This document shows, piece after piece, positions 14,201-22,345 of a stretch of 51,939 nucleotides of DNA. The notes under the pieces are model-generated. The model saw only the letters and a list, made by a program, of their open reading frames with translations, was not told where the DNA came from and did no database searches. Position numbers and translations under genes: made by a program. The stretch's first letter is position 1. The number at the start of each line of letters is the position of its first letter. Source of the DNA: an uncultured Clostridia bacterium (lineage in GTDB: Bacteria > Bacillota > Clostridia > Oscillospirales > Oscillospiraceae). The stretch is from positions 1 through 51,939 of the forward strand of contig CAMKFK010000006.1 of assembly GCA_946411835.1 (NCBI GenBank). The letters run 5' to 3'.

Positions 14201-17198
14201 GGTAGGTACCGGCGTTGACGGGCTTCTCCGCAGAGGCGGGGTATTCCGTATCGCCCGTGCCCTCGTAGGTGTAGGTCCACTCGCCGTCGGCAGCCGCGCC
14301 GCTGTAGGTCGCCTCGACCGCATAGCTGCCGCTGCCGTCGTAGTCGCGGGTGACGTCCTCGAATACGATGCTGTCGCTGACGTCCTTCTTGCTCTGGAAC
14401 TTGAAGGTCAGGGTCGCCTCGCAGTTGGCGTAGTTCTTGCTGCTGAGGGTGACGCCGAGCGTGTCGGTCGCATCCTTCGCCAGCGCCTGATCCTTGGTGA
14501 GCGTGACGGTCAGCGTATCGCCGTCAATCGTCGCAGTCGCGTCCGTGAGGGCGGAGCCGTACGTCGTGATGGCGTAGCTCACGTCGCCGGACTCCATGCC
14601 GTCCTGCTCCTCATAGGCAAGATAGCCGGTCAGCGGGAAGGTGTAGGTCTCGGAATCGCCGGAGGTCTCGGTGGACTTGAGGCTCAGCGGGCTCTCGGGT
14701 GCATTCACGCCGACGGCCTTCTTGGCGATACCGTCCGCGCTCGTTCCATCCTTGGTGGTCTCGGAGAGCGTGTAGTTCCCCTCAGCCTCGGTCAGCGCGA
14801 TGTCGGTGACGGTGAAGTCCACCGTACCCGCATCGGGAGCGCTCCAGGTGAAGGTTCCGGTCGCCTCGGGGGCGTCACTTCCGACAGCGCCCTCCAGCGT
14901 GATCGTACCGGTACCGTCGGTCGTGCCGTCGTACTCCCTGGCGTCGATGGCAACCGCGCTGACGGTCAGCGGCGCCTGCGCGATGGTATACTCCCGGGTC
15001 GCTTCCTTGGGAAGAATGTAGTTGCCGTTTCTCAGCATTTTCGCGGTCGCGGTATAGTCGCCCGCGTCCGTCTTGTCGCCGCCCTCCACGGTGACGTAGC
15101 ACGTATCGTCCCCGATCAGGTTGCTGACGGCGGCGGTGACGTTGGCGGGCTCGCCGGTGTAGGTGAGTCCATCATAGCCGCTCCACTCCAGGGTCGCGAT
15201 GAGCGGGGTGATGCTCCACGCCTTGTTCGTCTTGGTGAAGGTATAGTTGCTTGTCTCGACCGGCTCCAACGTCACGGTGGCGGTACCGGCATCGGTGTTC
15301 GCATCAAACGTGATCGTGTAATCGGCCACCTCCATCGGCGTATAGCCGTTCCAGTTGATGCTCAGCGTCGGCTTGATGGCTTCGCCGGAGTAGGTCTGAT
15401 CGTCGATGTCGGCAATCGTCGGAGTAAGGCTGCGCTTGGCAACGGTGACCGTTCCCTCGCCGCCGTAGACGGTGTACGCGCCATCCTCGGACTTGAAGAC
15501 GACGCCGTAATCGTACTCGCCCGCATCGGGCATGTCGCTCGCGGTGACGTCGTTCTCCGCGCCCTTGCCCGCATAGATGAGGCTGAACGTGCCGGGCACG
15601 GTCTCGCCGTCAATGGTCGCGGCGCCGTCGTCGCCAAGGGTCAGGATATCGCCCCAGCTGTCGCCGTAGGCGGCGTCGGACTTGACGGTCACGGTCGGGA
15701 ACGTGACGTCGATGTCGACGGTGCTGATCGTAACGGAGGCCGTGATGCCGGAATCCGCATCATTCGTCGCCGTCAGGGTATAGGTCTTCTTGTCCGCGCC
15801 GGACTTCACGGTCACGGTGCCGTCGGCGGCGGTGACAGAGCCGTCCGCCGTAGCAAAGCTCCACGTAAAGCCGCTGTCCTGCACGCCCATGGCGCCATCG
15901 TACTGGTCAAAGCCGAGCACGACATAGGTGCGCGTCGTGTCGCCGCTTGCGGGGATCGTGATCGTGTCGGTCGTGACGGGCGCGTCCGCGCTCGTGCCGA
16001 TCTGATAGCTCGTCAGCGTCGGGGGGGTGCGCGTCACGGTGAAGGAACCGGACTGACCGTCGGCGGAGAAGCCGACCTCAAAGGAATCGCCGTCCGTAAA
16101 GTTGACCTTCGCGTCGGTGGATACGGTGACGGTTCTGCCGTCAAGCGTAACGCCGACGTAGTCGCCCGCAAGCGTAAACTCGGCGTCCACCATGTCTTCG
16201 CCGAACTGGTCAACCGCGCTGAGCTCGACGGTGACCGTGCCGCTCGTCGGCAGTTCGACGCTCTCCGGGGTCGCCGCAACGGACGCGGCAACGGAGTCGG
16301 CGCGAGCGACCGTCAGCGTCGCGGTAACGGGACCGCCGGTCAGGTCAGCCACGCCGGTCTTCACCGCAGCAGCAATCGTATAGGTATCCTCTGCGGCATC
16401 ACCGGGAACGGTCAGCTCACCGTCGGTAATCGTCCATTCGACAGTCTCGTCCTTGCTGTCCGTCACAGTCCAATCAACCTGACTGTTGACGCTCGCGCCG
16501 GAGCCGCTCAGTGCATCCAGCGAAACAGCAACGTCATGACCCGTCCCCTCAACCGTGAGGGAAAGCGTATCTGTCGCAGCCGCGTCGCCGACCTTCAATG
16601 TCGCGCTTTCCAGTGACCTCGCAACCTCAGGAACCTCAAACAGCTCCTTGTTGCCGGTCTTAAACTGCGTGTGGTTTGCATCCGTCTTTCCCTCAGCGGT
16701 CGCGGATTCCACGACGCTCAGGGATGCGAGAACATCTGCTCCCGTCGTTGCACTCTTGGCCGTAAAGCCAACGCGAAGCACCGAACCGCTGGATTGCAGC
16801 TTGCCTCTTTTGGCAAAGCCGGTGGCACTTGCCCAGCCAGCCCAAATCGTGTTCTCGTTAAAATTGAGGTTGATCATACCGGTTCCAAGGCTGGAGCTCT
16901 CCGCCCAGCTCGGTTCCAGAAGCGCGTTATCATAGCGCAGCAACACCTCATACACCGACAGGGAGCTATCCACATCCGTTGTCGGAACATTCGAAACCAG
17001 AACATTGATGCAAACCTCGTCGTCTGCCGCCAAGGTCGGATTCTGGTCGTCAGCCGTATTTCCGTCATCATCTGCAACCTCGAATAAAAGGTGCAGGGTA
17101 TCAGCTGACGCTGCCGACACGGGAACGACAAACAAGCCGAGCAGCATACTAAGTGTCAGAAGCACCGACAGAAACTTCTTCCCGTTTTGTTTTTTCAT
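11223..17198 (-). CDS. Giant S-layer-anchored protein: cohesin-like, Ig-like/MBG repeats, three SLH domains
   Basis: A 1,991-aa secreted protein. A signal peptide (FLSVLLTLSMLLGLFVVPVSA) is followed by a cohesin-like domain (about 33-190; VYEVLLRYDNALLEPSWAE resembles the cohesin strand 4-5 region). Several Ig-like domains come next. Then a long run of MBG-type repeats follows, alternating LTYTGEPANVTAAVSN/RTYNGEPANVTATVSN units and YDGTTDGTGTITLEG/YDGTTAVASGY units. A conserved beta domain, a Gly/Ser linker (GGGGGGSGSSGGSS) and a repeat domain lead to three SLH motifs in the last ~175 residues (each with DVP..AYY and FSPD..CTRAQ type sequence), which bind secondary cell-wall polymer. I start at ATG 17198 because AAAAGGA (17208-17214) lies nine bases upstream; a TTG at 17207 abuts that site. 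It is the last gene of an operon, 25 nt after the dockerin gene. No enzyme domain is visible, so adhesion or scaffolding is inferred. Confidence 0.85.
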   Translation of the reverse strand: MKKQNGKKFLSVLLTLSMLLGLFVVPVSAASADTLHLLFEVADDDGNTADDQNPTLAADDEVCINVLVSNVPTTDVDSSLSVYEVLLRYDNALLEPSWAESSSLGTGMINLNFNENTIWAGWASATGFAKRGKLQSSGSVLRVGFTAKSATTGADVLASLSVVESATAEGKTDANHTQFKTGNKELFEVPEVARSLESATLKVGDAAATDTLSLTVEGTGHDVAVSLDALSGSGASVNSQVDWTVTDSKDETVEWTITDGELTVPGDAAEDTYTIAAAVKTGVADLTGGPVTATLTVARADSVAASVAATPESVELPTSGTVTVELSAVDQFGEDMVDAEFTLAGDYVGVTLDGRTVTVSTDAKVNFTDGDSFEVGFSADGQSGSFTVTRTPPTLTSYQIGTSADAPVTTDTITIPASGDTTRTYVVLGFDQYDGAMGVQDSGFTWSFATADGSVTAADGTVTVKSGADKKTYTLTATNDADSGITASVTISTVDIDVTFPTVTVKSDAAYGDSWGDILTLGDDGAATIDGETVPGTFSLIYAGKGAENDVTASDMPDAGEYDYGVVFKSEDGAYTVYGGEGTVTVAKRSLTPTIADIDDQTYSGEAIKPTLSINWNGYTPMEVADYTITFDANTDAGTATVTLEPVETSNYTFTKTNKAWSITPLIATLEWSGYDGLTYTGEPANVTAAVSNLIGDDTCYVTVEGGDKTDAGDYTATAKMLRNGNYILPKEATREYTIAQAPLTVSAVAIDAREYDGTTDGTGTITLEGAVGSDAPEATGTFTWSAPDAGTVDFTVTDIALTEAEGNYTLSETTKDGTSADGIAKKAVGVNAPESPLSLKSTETSGDSETYTFPLTGYLAYEEQDGMESGDVSYAITTYGSALTDATATIDGDTLTVTLTKDQALAKDATDTLGVTLSSKNYANCEATLTFKFQSKKDVSDSIVFEDVTRDYDGSGSYAVEATYSGAAADGEWTYTYEGTGDTEYPASAEKPVNAGTYQVTATYEDETETADGVPGSFGEKTANLTINQITANLSWTNTGARTYNGEPANVTATVSNVVSGDECTVTVEGGEEANASTTAYTATATALSNPNYKLPDEPTAAYTINKKDIEVSGVTGVPAKDYDGTTAVASGYEIVLDGVLDADQDAVTVTGTAEWTSPAAGTTTVTLKDVVLSGEKAGNYDLPSGTVSSLDAGETIGKAKLIVTANDKTIAYGDDAANDGVSYAGFVGEENESVLSGKLSYAYQTSEGTAYAAGQPVGDYQIVPSGQTADNYELEFVPGALTVEPKKVSEFTWSGTELTYNGTEQAPAVTAIAGVLSEDKDGVTADVSGAQKNVGSHTATVTSLSGDKAANYAIEGAVGTDFSIAPKQVTIENVAARQENGTVKLYGGEINGLESGDDVTIVLPTDPADFTVEEGVGKDKKVSYTAALDGADKDNYELTGWNDVTVDIPVPGVELADLGAVVDKSGAPVDGAAVESTEAGFNGVVDAAAELAADSQVITDKLKEDAAKAVADLGGNADDAVIVLAHVVEMTLGTDGSGSTTADVSATAKLYATEKSNFADGKITDASKATELTSKELEIKAPVQIKVPFTGSGSEAFVKQTDGGKTFEYPASVAGGQATFEAPNGLGLFTVSETSDAKYKIGDASYDTLQDAVNAVQDGETIKVMQNGLTDTATVSKAVSFTLDKNGTDFGDDNITAGSGYNLTKDGDSFTATKKSGGGGGGSGSSGGSSATGDAVTVPNNIPNGTVSVSNPKAKAGERVVVTPKADEGYRLGSLTIQDSNGNLIPVTQNTDGSYAFTMPANSKVSVSASFEKISSRRLIDVPAYSYYAKAVDWAVAQGVTNGTSQTTFSPDVGCTRAEAVTFLYRAAGSPDVDPKTHFTDVPENAYYAKAVAWALANDITNGMGKSTTFQPNATCTRAQIVTFIAHFAKANAGISNFLDVPVSAYYYDAVGWAVQNGVTNGTGGGMFSPDNVCTRAQIVTFLYRYFNR

Positions 17199-17223
17199 CT
17201 CTTCCAATCCTTTTCTTTACAGC

Positions 17224-17934
17224 TTACGCCTGAATTTCGCTGAAATCCTGGATGAGCTTGCCAACATACTTCAGGATACCCAGCGCATCATCCACTGTGA
17301 CGCTGCCATCTTTGTCAACATCCGCCGCCTTCAGCTGTGTCTCTGTCGGACTGTTATTGAGCTTACCGACAATTTGCAGCGTCTCAAGCGCGTCGTCAAC
17401 CGTAACCGTCTTGTTGAGATCCACGTCGCCGAGGATGTAGTCCGGCTCGACGTAGGGTACGCTGTTGGCGTAGCCCAGCGTGATCTTCCTGGTGACAAAG
17501 CCGTCGGCGTTGCTGGTGATGAAGAGGTTCGCGCTCGTCATCTCACCGGACTCCGCCAGTCCCTGCTTGGGAAAGACGGTGAAGGTGGTCGTGGCGCCGG
17601 TCGCGGTCTGCTGATCCACGTAGAACATGTTCTCCTCCGTCGGATTGACGCTGTCCCCGGTCGTAAGCAGAATGAAGTAATGTTTCCCCGCTTCCGTGCC
17701 GGACAGCTTTACAGTCAGCTTTTCGGAATCCTGATAGAGCGTGCTCGTGTCACCCTCGGCGCTGTCGCCCCAGATGACGTCGATCCTGCCGGAGCCGTCC
17801 GGCGTAATCGTCACGCCATCCGCCCTCCCGATGTCGAAAAAGCCGGTGCCGACGCCGCTGTCCGCGAAAACAGACACGCTCAACAGCGCCGTCAGCGCCG
17901 CGAGCAGCAGCAGGGGTCTCAATAGTCGTTTCAT
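17224..17934 (-). CDS. Secreted dockerin type I protein
   Basis: A 236-aa secreted protein: signal peptide (LLLLAALTALLSVSVFA), a beta-rich domain of unknown type over ~24-165, and a C-terminal type I dockerin. The dockerin has two calcium-binding repeats, DVDLNKTVTVDDALETLQIV (from 170) and DVDKDGSVTVDDALGILKYV (from 205), with Asp/Asn at the expected calcium-ligand positions. Dockerins bind cohesins. Both flanking genes of this operon encode cohesin-like, SLH-anchored proteins, so it probably docks on them outside the cell. Start ATG 17934 has AGGAGGG just upstream; 12 nt separate it from the preceding gene. No catalytic domain is recognised in the N-terminal half. Confidence 0.85.
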   Translation of the reverse strand: MKRLLRPLLLLAALTALLSVSVFADSGVGTGFFDIGRADGVTITPDGSGRIDVIWGDSAEGDTSTLYQDSEKLTVKLSGTEAGKHYFILLTTGDSVNPTEENMFYVDQQTATGATTTFTVFPKQGLAESGEMTSANLFITSNADGFVTRKITLGYANSVPYVEPDYILGDVDLNKTVTVDDALETLQIVGKLNNSPTETQLKAADVDKDGSVTVDDALGILKYVGKLIQDFSEIQA

Positions 17935-17946
17935 TCGGTTCCCTCC

Positions 17947-19119
17947 TTAGTTTTTCATATCCTGATACCCGACCAAAATCTTCGCCAGCTGCGCGCGCGT
18001 CGCCGTTGCCGTGGGACTGAGCGTGGTCGCGCTTGTGCCGGAGATAATGGACTTGTAATAGGCCCAGTACATCGCGGGCTTTGCCCACGCCGCGATCTCA
18101 CCGCTGTCGGTGAAGCCGCTGTCGTAGACACCCGTGAGCAGCAGCTCGCCTCCGCTCTGTCCGCCCGCGTACCCAAAGAGTATCTTCATCGCCTCCTGGC
18201 GCGTGAGGCTGTCTGTCGGCGCAAACCCGTCGCCCTTGCCGTTGACATAGCCTTTTTCATACGCCCAGGCGACCGCATCGGCGTAGTAGGCGTCCTCCGG
18301 CACGTCCGAAAACGGGGCGGCGCCCTGCGGCTCCGGCTCGCCTGCCATGCGGTGGAGCACCAGCACATAATCCGCGCGGCTGATGGGCGCGTCGGGATTG
18401 AACCTGCCGTCGGGCGTACCCTTGAACAGCCCGCGCTTTGCCGCCTCGGTGATCCACTTCGCGCCCCAGAACGTCGGCGGGACGTCCGTGAAGCCCGTCT
18501 CCGTCGCGTCCTCTGCCGTCTCCGGCGTCGCCGCGCCGCCCTTCTGGGGCTGAGGGTCAGGCTGTGTCGGCTGCTCCTGCGCCGTCGGCTTGGACGGGGT
18601 GGAGGGCTTAGACGGCTTCGTCGGCTTCGTCGGGGTGGTCTTCACCGTGTGATCCAAAACGTTGAGCTCAGCGCCTTCCACAGTAAACGGAATCTGCTCA
18701 CTGTCAGCTCCAGTCAAGCGAGCCACATTCAGCTTAAACGAATAGCCGGTCAAATCAACCTTTGCGACAAAAACGAACGCCGCCATCGGCCCGTCTTTTC
18801 GCGCCGGTTCCGTTGACGCTGCTGCAACGATTGCGCCCTCTTCGGCAGCTCCGTTTGTCACGGCAAGCATTTTTTCAAGCACCGTTTCCGTCCAAACATT
18901 CTTGCAATCCACTGCATCCCGGTCATATTCCAGAACAAGCTGAGCAGCGCACAGCCCCGGGTTCCCGCTGATGTCCACGGTGACGGTGAACTCCTCCCCC
19001 GCTCTCGGGATCGTTTCCGGCGTCTTGACCGTAAGCGTCACGTCTGCGGCGTGTGCCGTCGTCAGCAGCGACAGCATAAGCGCAAGCGCCGACGCAAGCG
19101 TCAGCATTCTTTTCTTCAT
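17947..19119 (-). CDS. Cell-surface anchoring protein: cohesin + Pro/Thr linker + three SLH domains
   Basis: A 390-aa secreted scaffold: signal peptide ending TTAHA-A, a cohesin-type beta domain at ~25-155 (AGEEFTVTVDISGNPGLCAA and LVLEYDRDAVDC are characteristic), a linker of KPTKPSKPSTPSKP type (~158-205), then three SLH motifs from ~209 to the end (GFTDVPPTFWGAKWI, PFSDVPEDAYYADAV, GFTDSGEIAAWAKPA). The layout is that of cellulosome anchoring proteins such as OlpA: SLH holds the wall and cohesin catches a dockerin partner. The next gene encodes a dockerin protein. Start ATG 19119 has GGAGGG seven bases upstream. A perfect promoter (19548-19576) probably starts the transcript. Confidence 0.87.
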   Translation of the reverse strand: MKKRMLTLASALALMLSLLTTAHAADVTLTVKTPETIPRAGEEFTVTVDISGNPGLCAAQLVLEYDRDAVDCKNVWTETVLEKMLAVTNGAAEEGAIVAAASTEPARKDGPMAAFVFVAKVDLTGYSFKLNVARLTGADSEQIPFTVEGAELNVLDHTVKTTPTKPTKPSKPSTPSKPTAQEQPTQPDPQPQKGGAATPETAEDATETGFTDVPPTFWGAKWITEAAKRGLFKGTPDGRFNPDAPISRADYVLVLHRMAGEPEPQGAAPFSDVPEDAYYADAVAWAYEKGYVNGKGDGFAPTDSLTRQEAMKILFGYAGGQSGGELLLTGVYDSGFTDSGEIAAWAKPAMYWAYYKSIISGTSATTLSPTATATRAQLAKILVGYQDMKN

Positions 19120-19163
19120 GAATCACCCTCCTATCTTCAGACGCCGAAGCGTCGCATACTCCC

Positions 19164-19502
19164 CTATTGCACTGCGGCGACCGTGCTTGTTCCGTCGCCG
19201 TTATCGCGCCAGTCCCCGCCGCCGACCACGCCGTCAAAGCGTTGATCCGTCGGACAGGTCAGCGTCGCGCCGTCGGTCAGGGCGACCGTGCCCTCGCCGT
19301 CAATCCAGCAGTCGAGCCGCAAATCGACGTTACCAAGCGTCAGCGCGCCGTTGACCAGCGCCTCGCCCGCGTTCCACAGGAGGGGGACCCAACCGTCCAT
19401 CTCCGGGTCGTCGGTCAGCGTCATTTCGCCGTTGACGGTCAGCGTGCCGGACGCCATCGTCAGCCCCGCGTCCCCGAAAACGGTCAGCCCTTCGAGCGTC
19501 AA
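19164..19502 (-). pseudogene. 3' remnant of a beta-helix-type surface protein gene
   Basis: An open frame of 112 codons reading LTLEGLTVFGDAGLTMASGT and similar strand-turn repeats to ...DNGDGTSTVAAVQ and TAG. It resembles the C-terminal part of the 847-aa neighbour (TLDGDVAVTEDTELVVREGA) and looks like true protein. It has no ATG and no ribosome binding site; only a TTG at 19502 could start it. It sits just downstream of a perfect promoter and 44 nt before the cohesin-SLH gene. I read it as the surviving tail of a paralogue. The alternative is that a one-base shift near 19583 should join it to the preceding gene. Confidence 0.5.
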
Positions 19503-19547
19503 TTCGCCGCTGCATACAATACTCTCATTGTTTATCAGGATAATCCG

Positions 19548-19576
19548 ATTATAACTCTCTTTTACCGAATTGTCAA
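19548..19576 (-). promoter_or_regulatory. Perfect consensus sigma-A promoter
   Basis: On the minus strand TTGACA (19571-19576), 17 bases, TATAAT (19548-19553), in a short AT-rich stretch right after the TAG of the 847-aa gene. It faces the remnant and the cohesin/dockerin/SLH genes, giving them a strong transcript separate from the upstream gene. Confidence 0.85.
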
Positions 19577-19579
19577 AGC

Positions 19580-22123
19580 CTAATTGCGTGGATACACCGC
19601 ACGGCAGTCAACATTTCCGGGAACGTCTGAAAAAATCGCCTGCCTGGTCATCTTGCCGTCCGGTTTTTCGGTGACAAAGTAAATCACCACGCCCCGGTTG
19701 TCAATTTTCGCAACGCCAACCTGCCCCTCGGTCATGCGATTGTCCGTCTCGTTGATGTAGACGCCCTCCTCCGCGATCGTGAGCGTGCCCGCGCCCGTAA
19801 CCGCGCCGATGTTGACCATGGTTCCCCTGACCGTGAGCGCATGGGGCTCCGGGATCGTCAACGCCGCGCCTTCGCGGACGACCAGCTCGGTATCCTCGGT
19901 TACGGCGACGTCGCCGTCGAGCGTCACGGCGCCGTTCAGCTCGGCGGTCCTTCGGCCCGAATCCAGCAGCGCCTGCAGCTCCGCCGCCGAACCGCCGGAA
20001 AACTCGCCCAGAAATGTGCTGTATTGCAGCCGTCCGTAGACCAGCTCCGACACCTCGCCGCGCGTGAGAACGTCGTTCTCCGCCCGGCCGTCCGCCCGGA
20101 AGTCGGGCGGCGCCGCGCCGCCGTCCGTCAGCTCGCGCCATACGCCGGTGAGGATGACGTTCGCCGCAGCGCAGGTCACATAAGCGTCCCGGCTGCCGTC
20201 GTTCTCGAATTGGCTGCGGAGAGAATCGCCCGGCTCGCGGCAATCCCAGCCGCTGAGTATGTCGAGCAGCATATCCGCGAGCTCGCCGTTTCGCGCCGCG
20301 CGCATCCATTCGGGAGGCGGAGGCGCGAGCGTAAGGGCCGCGCCGCACAGCGGCACGGTCAGCGACAGCTTGTCACAGCTGTCCCCGTCGAACCATGCGG
20401 AACCGGGTTCCCGGCGCAGCACAAACACATACTCGTCGCCCTCATACCGCTCCTCCGCCGCAAACGGAAGCGGCGCGCCGTCAAGCGTCAGGACAACGTC
20501 CTCCGCCGTGAGGACATTGCCTCTCATGCGCGGCTGGATCACATATTCGCCCCAATCCGCGACAAACACGTCGTTCAAGTCCCAATCGTTCGCGTGAACG
20601 CGGGCAAAGCGGCGGCCGATCCGGAGCTCCGTTCCGTCCTCCGCCTCCGTCGCGTCCAGCGAGACGCCGCTGTCCGCCGCAACGGTCATACCCTTGAGCC
20701 CGCAGAGGCCAAGCTCGCCAAGCTCGTCCGTATGCGCCGCGATTACGCCGGTGCAGCTGTCACGGAAGTTGACGTCAAAGCCGACGCGCACACCGTTTAT
20801 GACGACGTCGGCGTCTCGCACGTTCTCCAGCGTGAAGTCCGCGCCCCCGGCAAAGACGCAGCCGTCAAAGGCAAAGTGTTGTCCGCCCATGCTGCCGTCC
20901 GCCGTGACGCGCAGCCTCTGTGGAAAGGTCACGCCCTCGACGGCGTTGTAGCAGCGCGTTCCGCCGTCCGCCTCGGCATAGACGCCGCTGCCGTCGGCGC
21001 GGAGCGTCAGATGCTCGGCGGAGGCAAGAAAGAGCGCGCCGAGGCGGTTGATGTAGTCCTCCACCGCATCGCAAAAGCTGCTCTTCCAATATCCGTCTTC
21101 CCCGTCACAGCGCTCGGCGGCAAACAGCGTTGCGCCGGGGTACTCCTCATCCTCCCAGACGCCGCGAAGCTCGGGCTCCGGCGCGGCTTCGCCCACAGCG
21201 GACGTCCATACGCTCCGCAGCGCCGCGCGCAGCGTCTCCGCCGTCACCGGCGGGTCGTAGTTGTTCTCCTCCGTCAGGGCGTCCAGCTCCAGCGCGCCGC
21301 AGCCGTGCAGGATGTCGAAGCCCTCGACGCGGTTGTGCGCGTTCCGCAGCGCCCAGTTGTCCGGATCGTTCCGGTACGCCTCGTTGAGCGCGTCAAGAGA
21401 GGCAAACGACAGCCCGTCCTCGTGCAGCAGACGGGAGAGCAGCTTTTTGCCTGCGGCATTCGCGCGCCAGCCGCCGTTTCTCGACACAGCGTCCGACCCG
21501 TCGAAACGCTCGCCCAGCACATTCGCCGGCTCAAAGAGATCGATCGCGGCGTATACTTTCCCGAACGCTTCGGCATCCCAGCCGACGACGCGGCGGTTCC
21601 AGTCGCCGATGTTGAGCCATCCATAGGCGTAAATCGTGCCGCCGAGGGCAATTTTGCCGCACGCGCCCTCGGTCACATCGTCGATGAGCAGCTCGGCGCC
21701 CGGCTCAATGATAACGGCGGCGCCCTCCGGGATCGCCAGCGTGCCGTCCACGACGGCGCGCCCCGTGAGCGCCGCGTCGCCGTGCGCTTCCAGCGCGGCG
21801 TCCTTCGGGACGAAAAGGTCCTCGTAGGTTGCGCCCGCGCGCTTTGTCAGCGCCATCGCCCCGGTCTGGGGCGCGGCGCTCTTCTCGTCGAGCTGCATGA
21901 CCTTGAGCGTCTGTCCGTCGGACAGGCTCAAACCGTCCCCGACGCAGGACAGCCGCCCGTCCTCGTCGAACGAGGCGACAAGGCCCCGGCTGCCCTCGTC
22001 CGCGCTCACGGACACCGACCCGCCATCCACGACGACATACATGGCGCGCGCGGAAAAGCTCGTCAGGGGCAAAGCCATTGCCAAGATCAGGATCGCGGAA
22101 ACCGTCTGTCTGAGCGTTCGCAT
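19580..22123 (-). CDS. Secreted surface protein with beta-helix-like repeats and degenerate SLH motif
   Basis: An 847-aa exported protein. The signal peptide (AILILAMALPLTSFSARA) is followed by strand-turn repeats such as LEAHGDAALTGRAVVDGTLA and AAVIIEPGAELLIDD, and by a large middle region I do not recognise. Near residues 670-730 the phrases SRDAYVTCAAANVILTGVW and LTRGEVSELVYGRL resemble one degenerate SLH motif. More beta-helix-like repeats follow (TLDGDVAVTEDTELVVREGA). I start at ATG 22123 because GGGAGAAGG lies upstream and the signal peptide begins there; in-frame codons up to 22168 precede the ribosome site. A consensus promoter (22214-22242) drives it. It ends in TAG at 19580-19582, immediately before the next promoter. 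Function unknown; a cell-wall-associated role is inferred. Confidence 0.75.
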   Translation of the reverse strand: MRTLRQTVSAILILAMALPLTSFSARAMYVVVDGGSVSVSADEGSRGLVASFDEDGRLSCVGDGLSLSDGQTLKVMQLDEKSAAPQTGAMALTKRAGATYEDLFVPKDAALEAHGDAALTGRAVVDGTLAIPEGAAVIIEPGAELLIDDVTEGACGKIALGGTIYAYGWLNIGDWNRRVVGWDAEAFGKVYAAIDLFEPANVLGERFDGSDAVSRNGGWRANAAGKKLLSRLLHEDGLSFASLDALNEAYRNDPDNWALRNAHNRVEGFDILHGCGALELDALTEENNYDPPVTAETLRAALRSVWTSAVGEAAPEPELRGVWEDEEYPGATLFAAERCDGEDGYWKSSFCDAVEDYINRLGALFLASAEHLTLRADGSGVYAEADGGTRCYNAVEGVTFPQRLRVTADGSMGGQHFAFDGCVFAGGADFTLENVRDADVVINGVRVGFDVNFRDSCTGVIAAHTDELGELGLCGLKGMTVAADSGVSLDATEAEDGTELRIGRRFARVHANDWDLNDVFVADWGEYVIQPRMRGNVLTAEDVVLTLDGAPLPFAAEERYEGDEYVFVLRREPGSAWFDGDSCDKLSLTVPLCGAALTLAPPPPEWMRAARNGELADMLLDILSGWDCREPGDSLRSQFENDGSRDAYVTCAAANVILTGVWRELTDGGAAPPDFRADGRAENDVLTRGEVSELVYGRLQYSTFLGEFSGGSAAELQALLDSGRRTAELNGAVTLDGDVAVTEDTELVVREGAALTIPEPHALTVRGTMVNIGAVTGAGTLTIAEEGVYINETDNRMTEGQVGVAKIDNRGVVIYFVTEKPDGKMTRQAIFSDVPGNVDCRAVYPRN

Positions 22124-22157
22124 GGTGATAGCCTTCTCCCGGTCAAGCGAAAGACAA

Positions 22158-22213
22158 TTTGCAGTCATTTGCAGTCAAAATGTACACGAATATGCGCTGT
22201 TTATGCTGTTTAT
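22158..22213 (-). repeat. Two tandem repeats in the 5' leader
   Basis: A 10-bp unit TTTGCAGTCA occurs twice head to tail (22158-22167, 22168-22177). A 9-bp unit GCTGTTTAT also occurs twice (22196-22204, 22205-22213). Both lie between the -10 box and the ribosome binding site of the 847-aa gene, so they are transcribed or overlap the start site and may be regulator-binding or slippage-prone sequences. Confidence 0.6.
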
Positions 22214-22242
22214 ATAATAGGTCCATTCGGTTGAGATGTCAA
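22214..22242 (-). promoter_or_regulatory. Consensus promoter for the 847-aa surface protein
   Basis: Minus strand TTGACA (22237-22242), 17 bases, TATTAT (22214-22219). The leader to the ATG at 22123 is about 85 bases and contains the tandem repeats. Confidence 0.85.
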
Positions 22243-22302
22243 TCGCTTTCCGCGCCGGGCGCTCCGGCGATTCTTGCCGGAAGACCCAGATTCTGCAAGC
22301 TG

Positions 22303-22333
22303 AAACGGGAGCGGCATGTCGCCGCTCCCGTTT
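22303..22333 (-). terminator. Terminator hairpin after the giant gene
   Basis: A perfect 13-bp stem AAACGGGAGCGGC / GCCGCTCCCGTTT with a 5-base loop, 12 bases after the TAG that ends the giant frame. The T tract on the minus strand is short (TTTC). Its presence supports the TAG at 22346-22348 as the true end of that gene. Confidence 0.75.
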
Positions 22334-22345
22334 GCTGTCGGGATG

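Noticed and set aside
11412-16616. 1,734-codon plus-strand frame opposite the SLH/MBG gene, and a 2,034-codon one at 41220-47324
   Set aside because: Same composition artefact; the minus-strand frames have signal peptides, SLH motifs or repeat domains and proper start sites.
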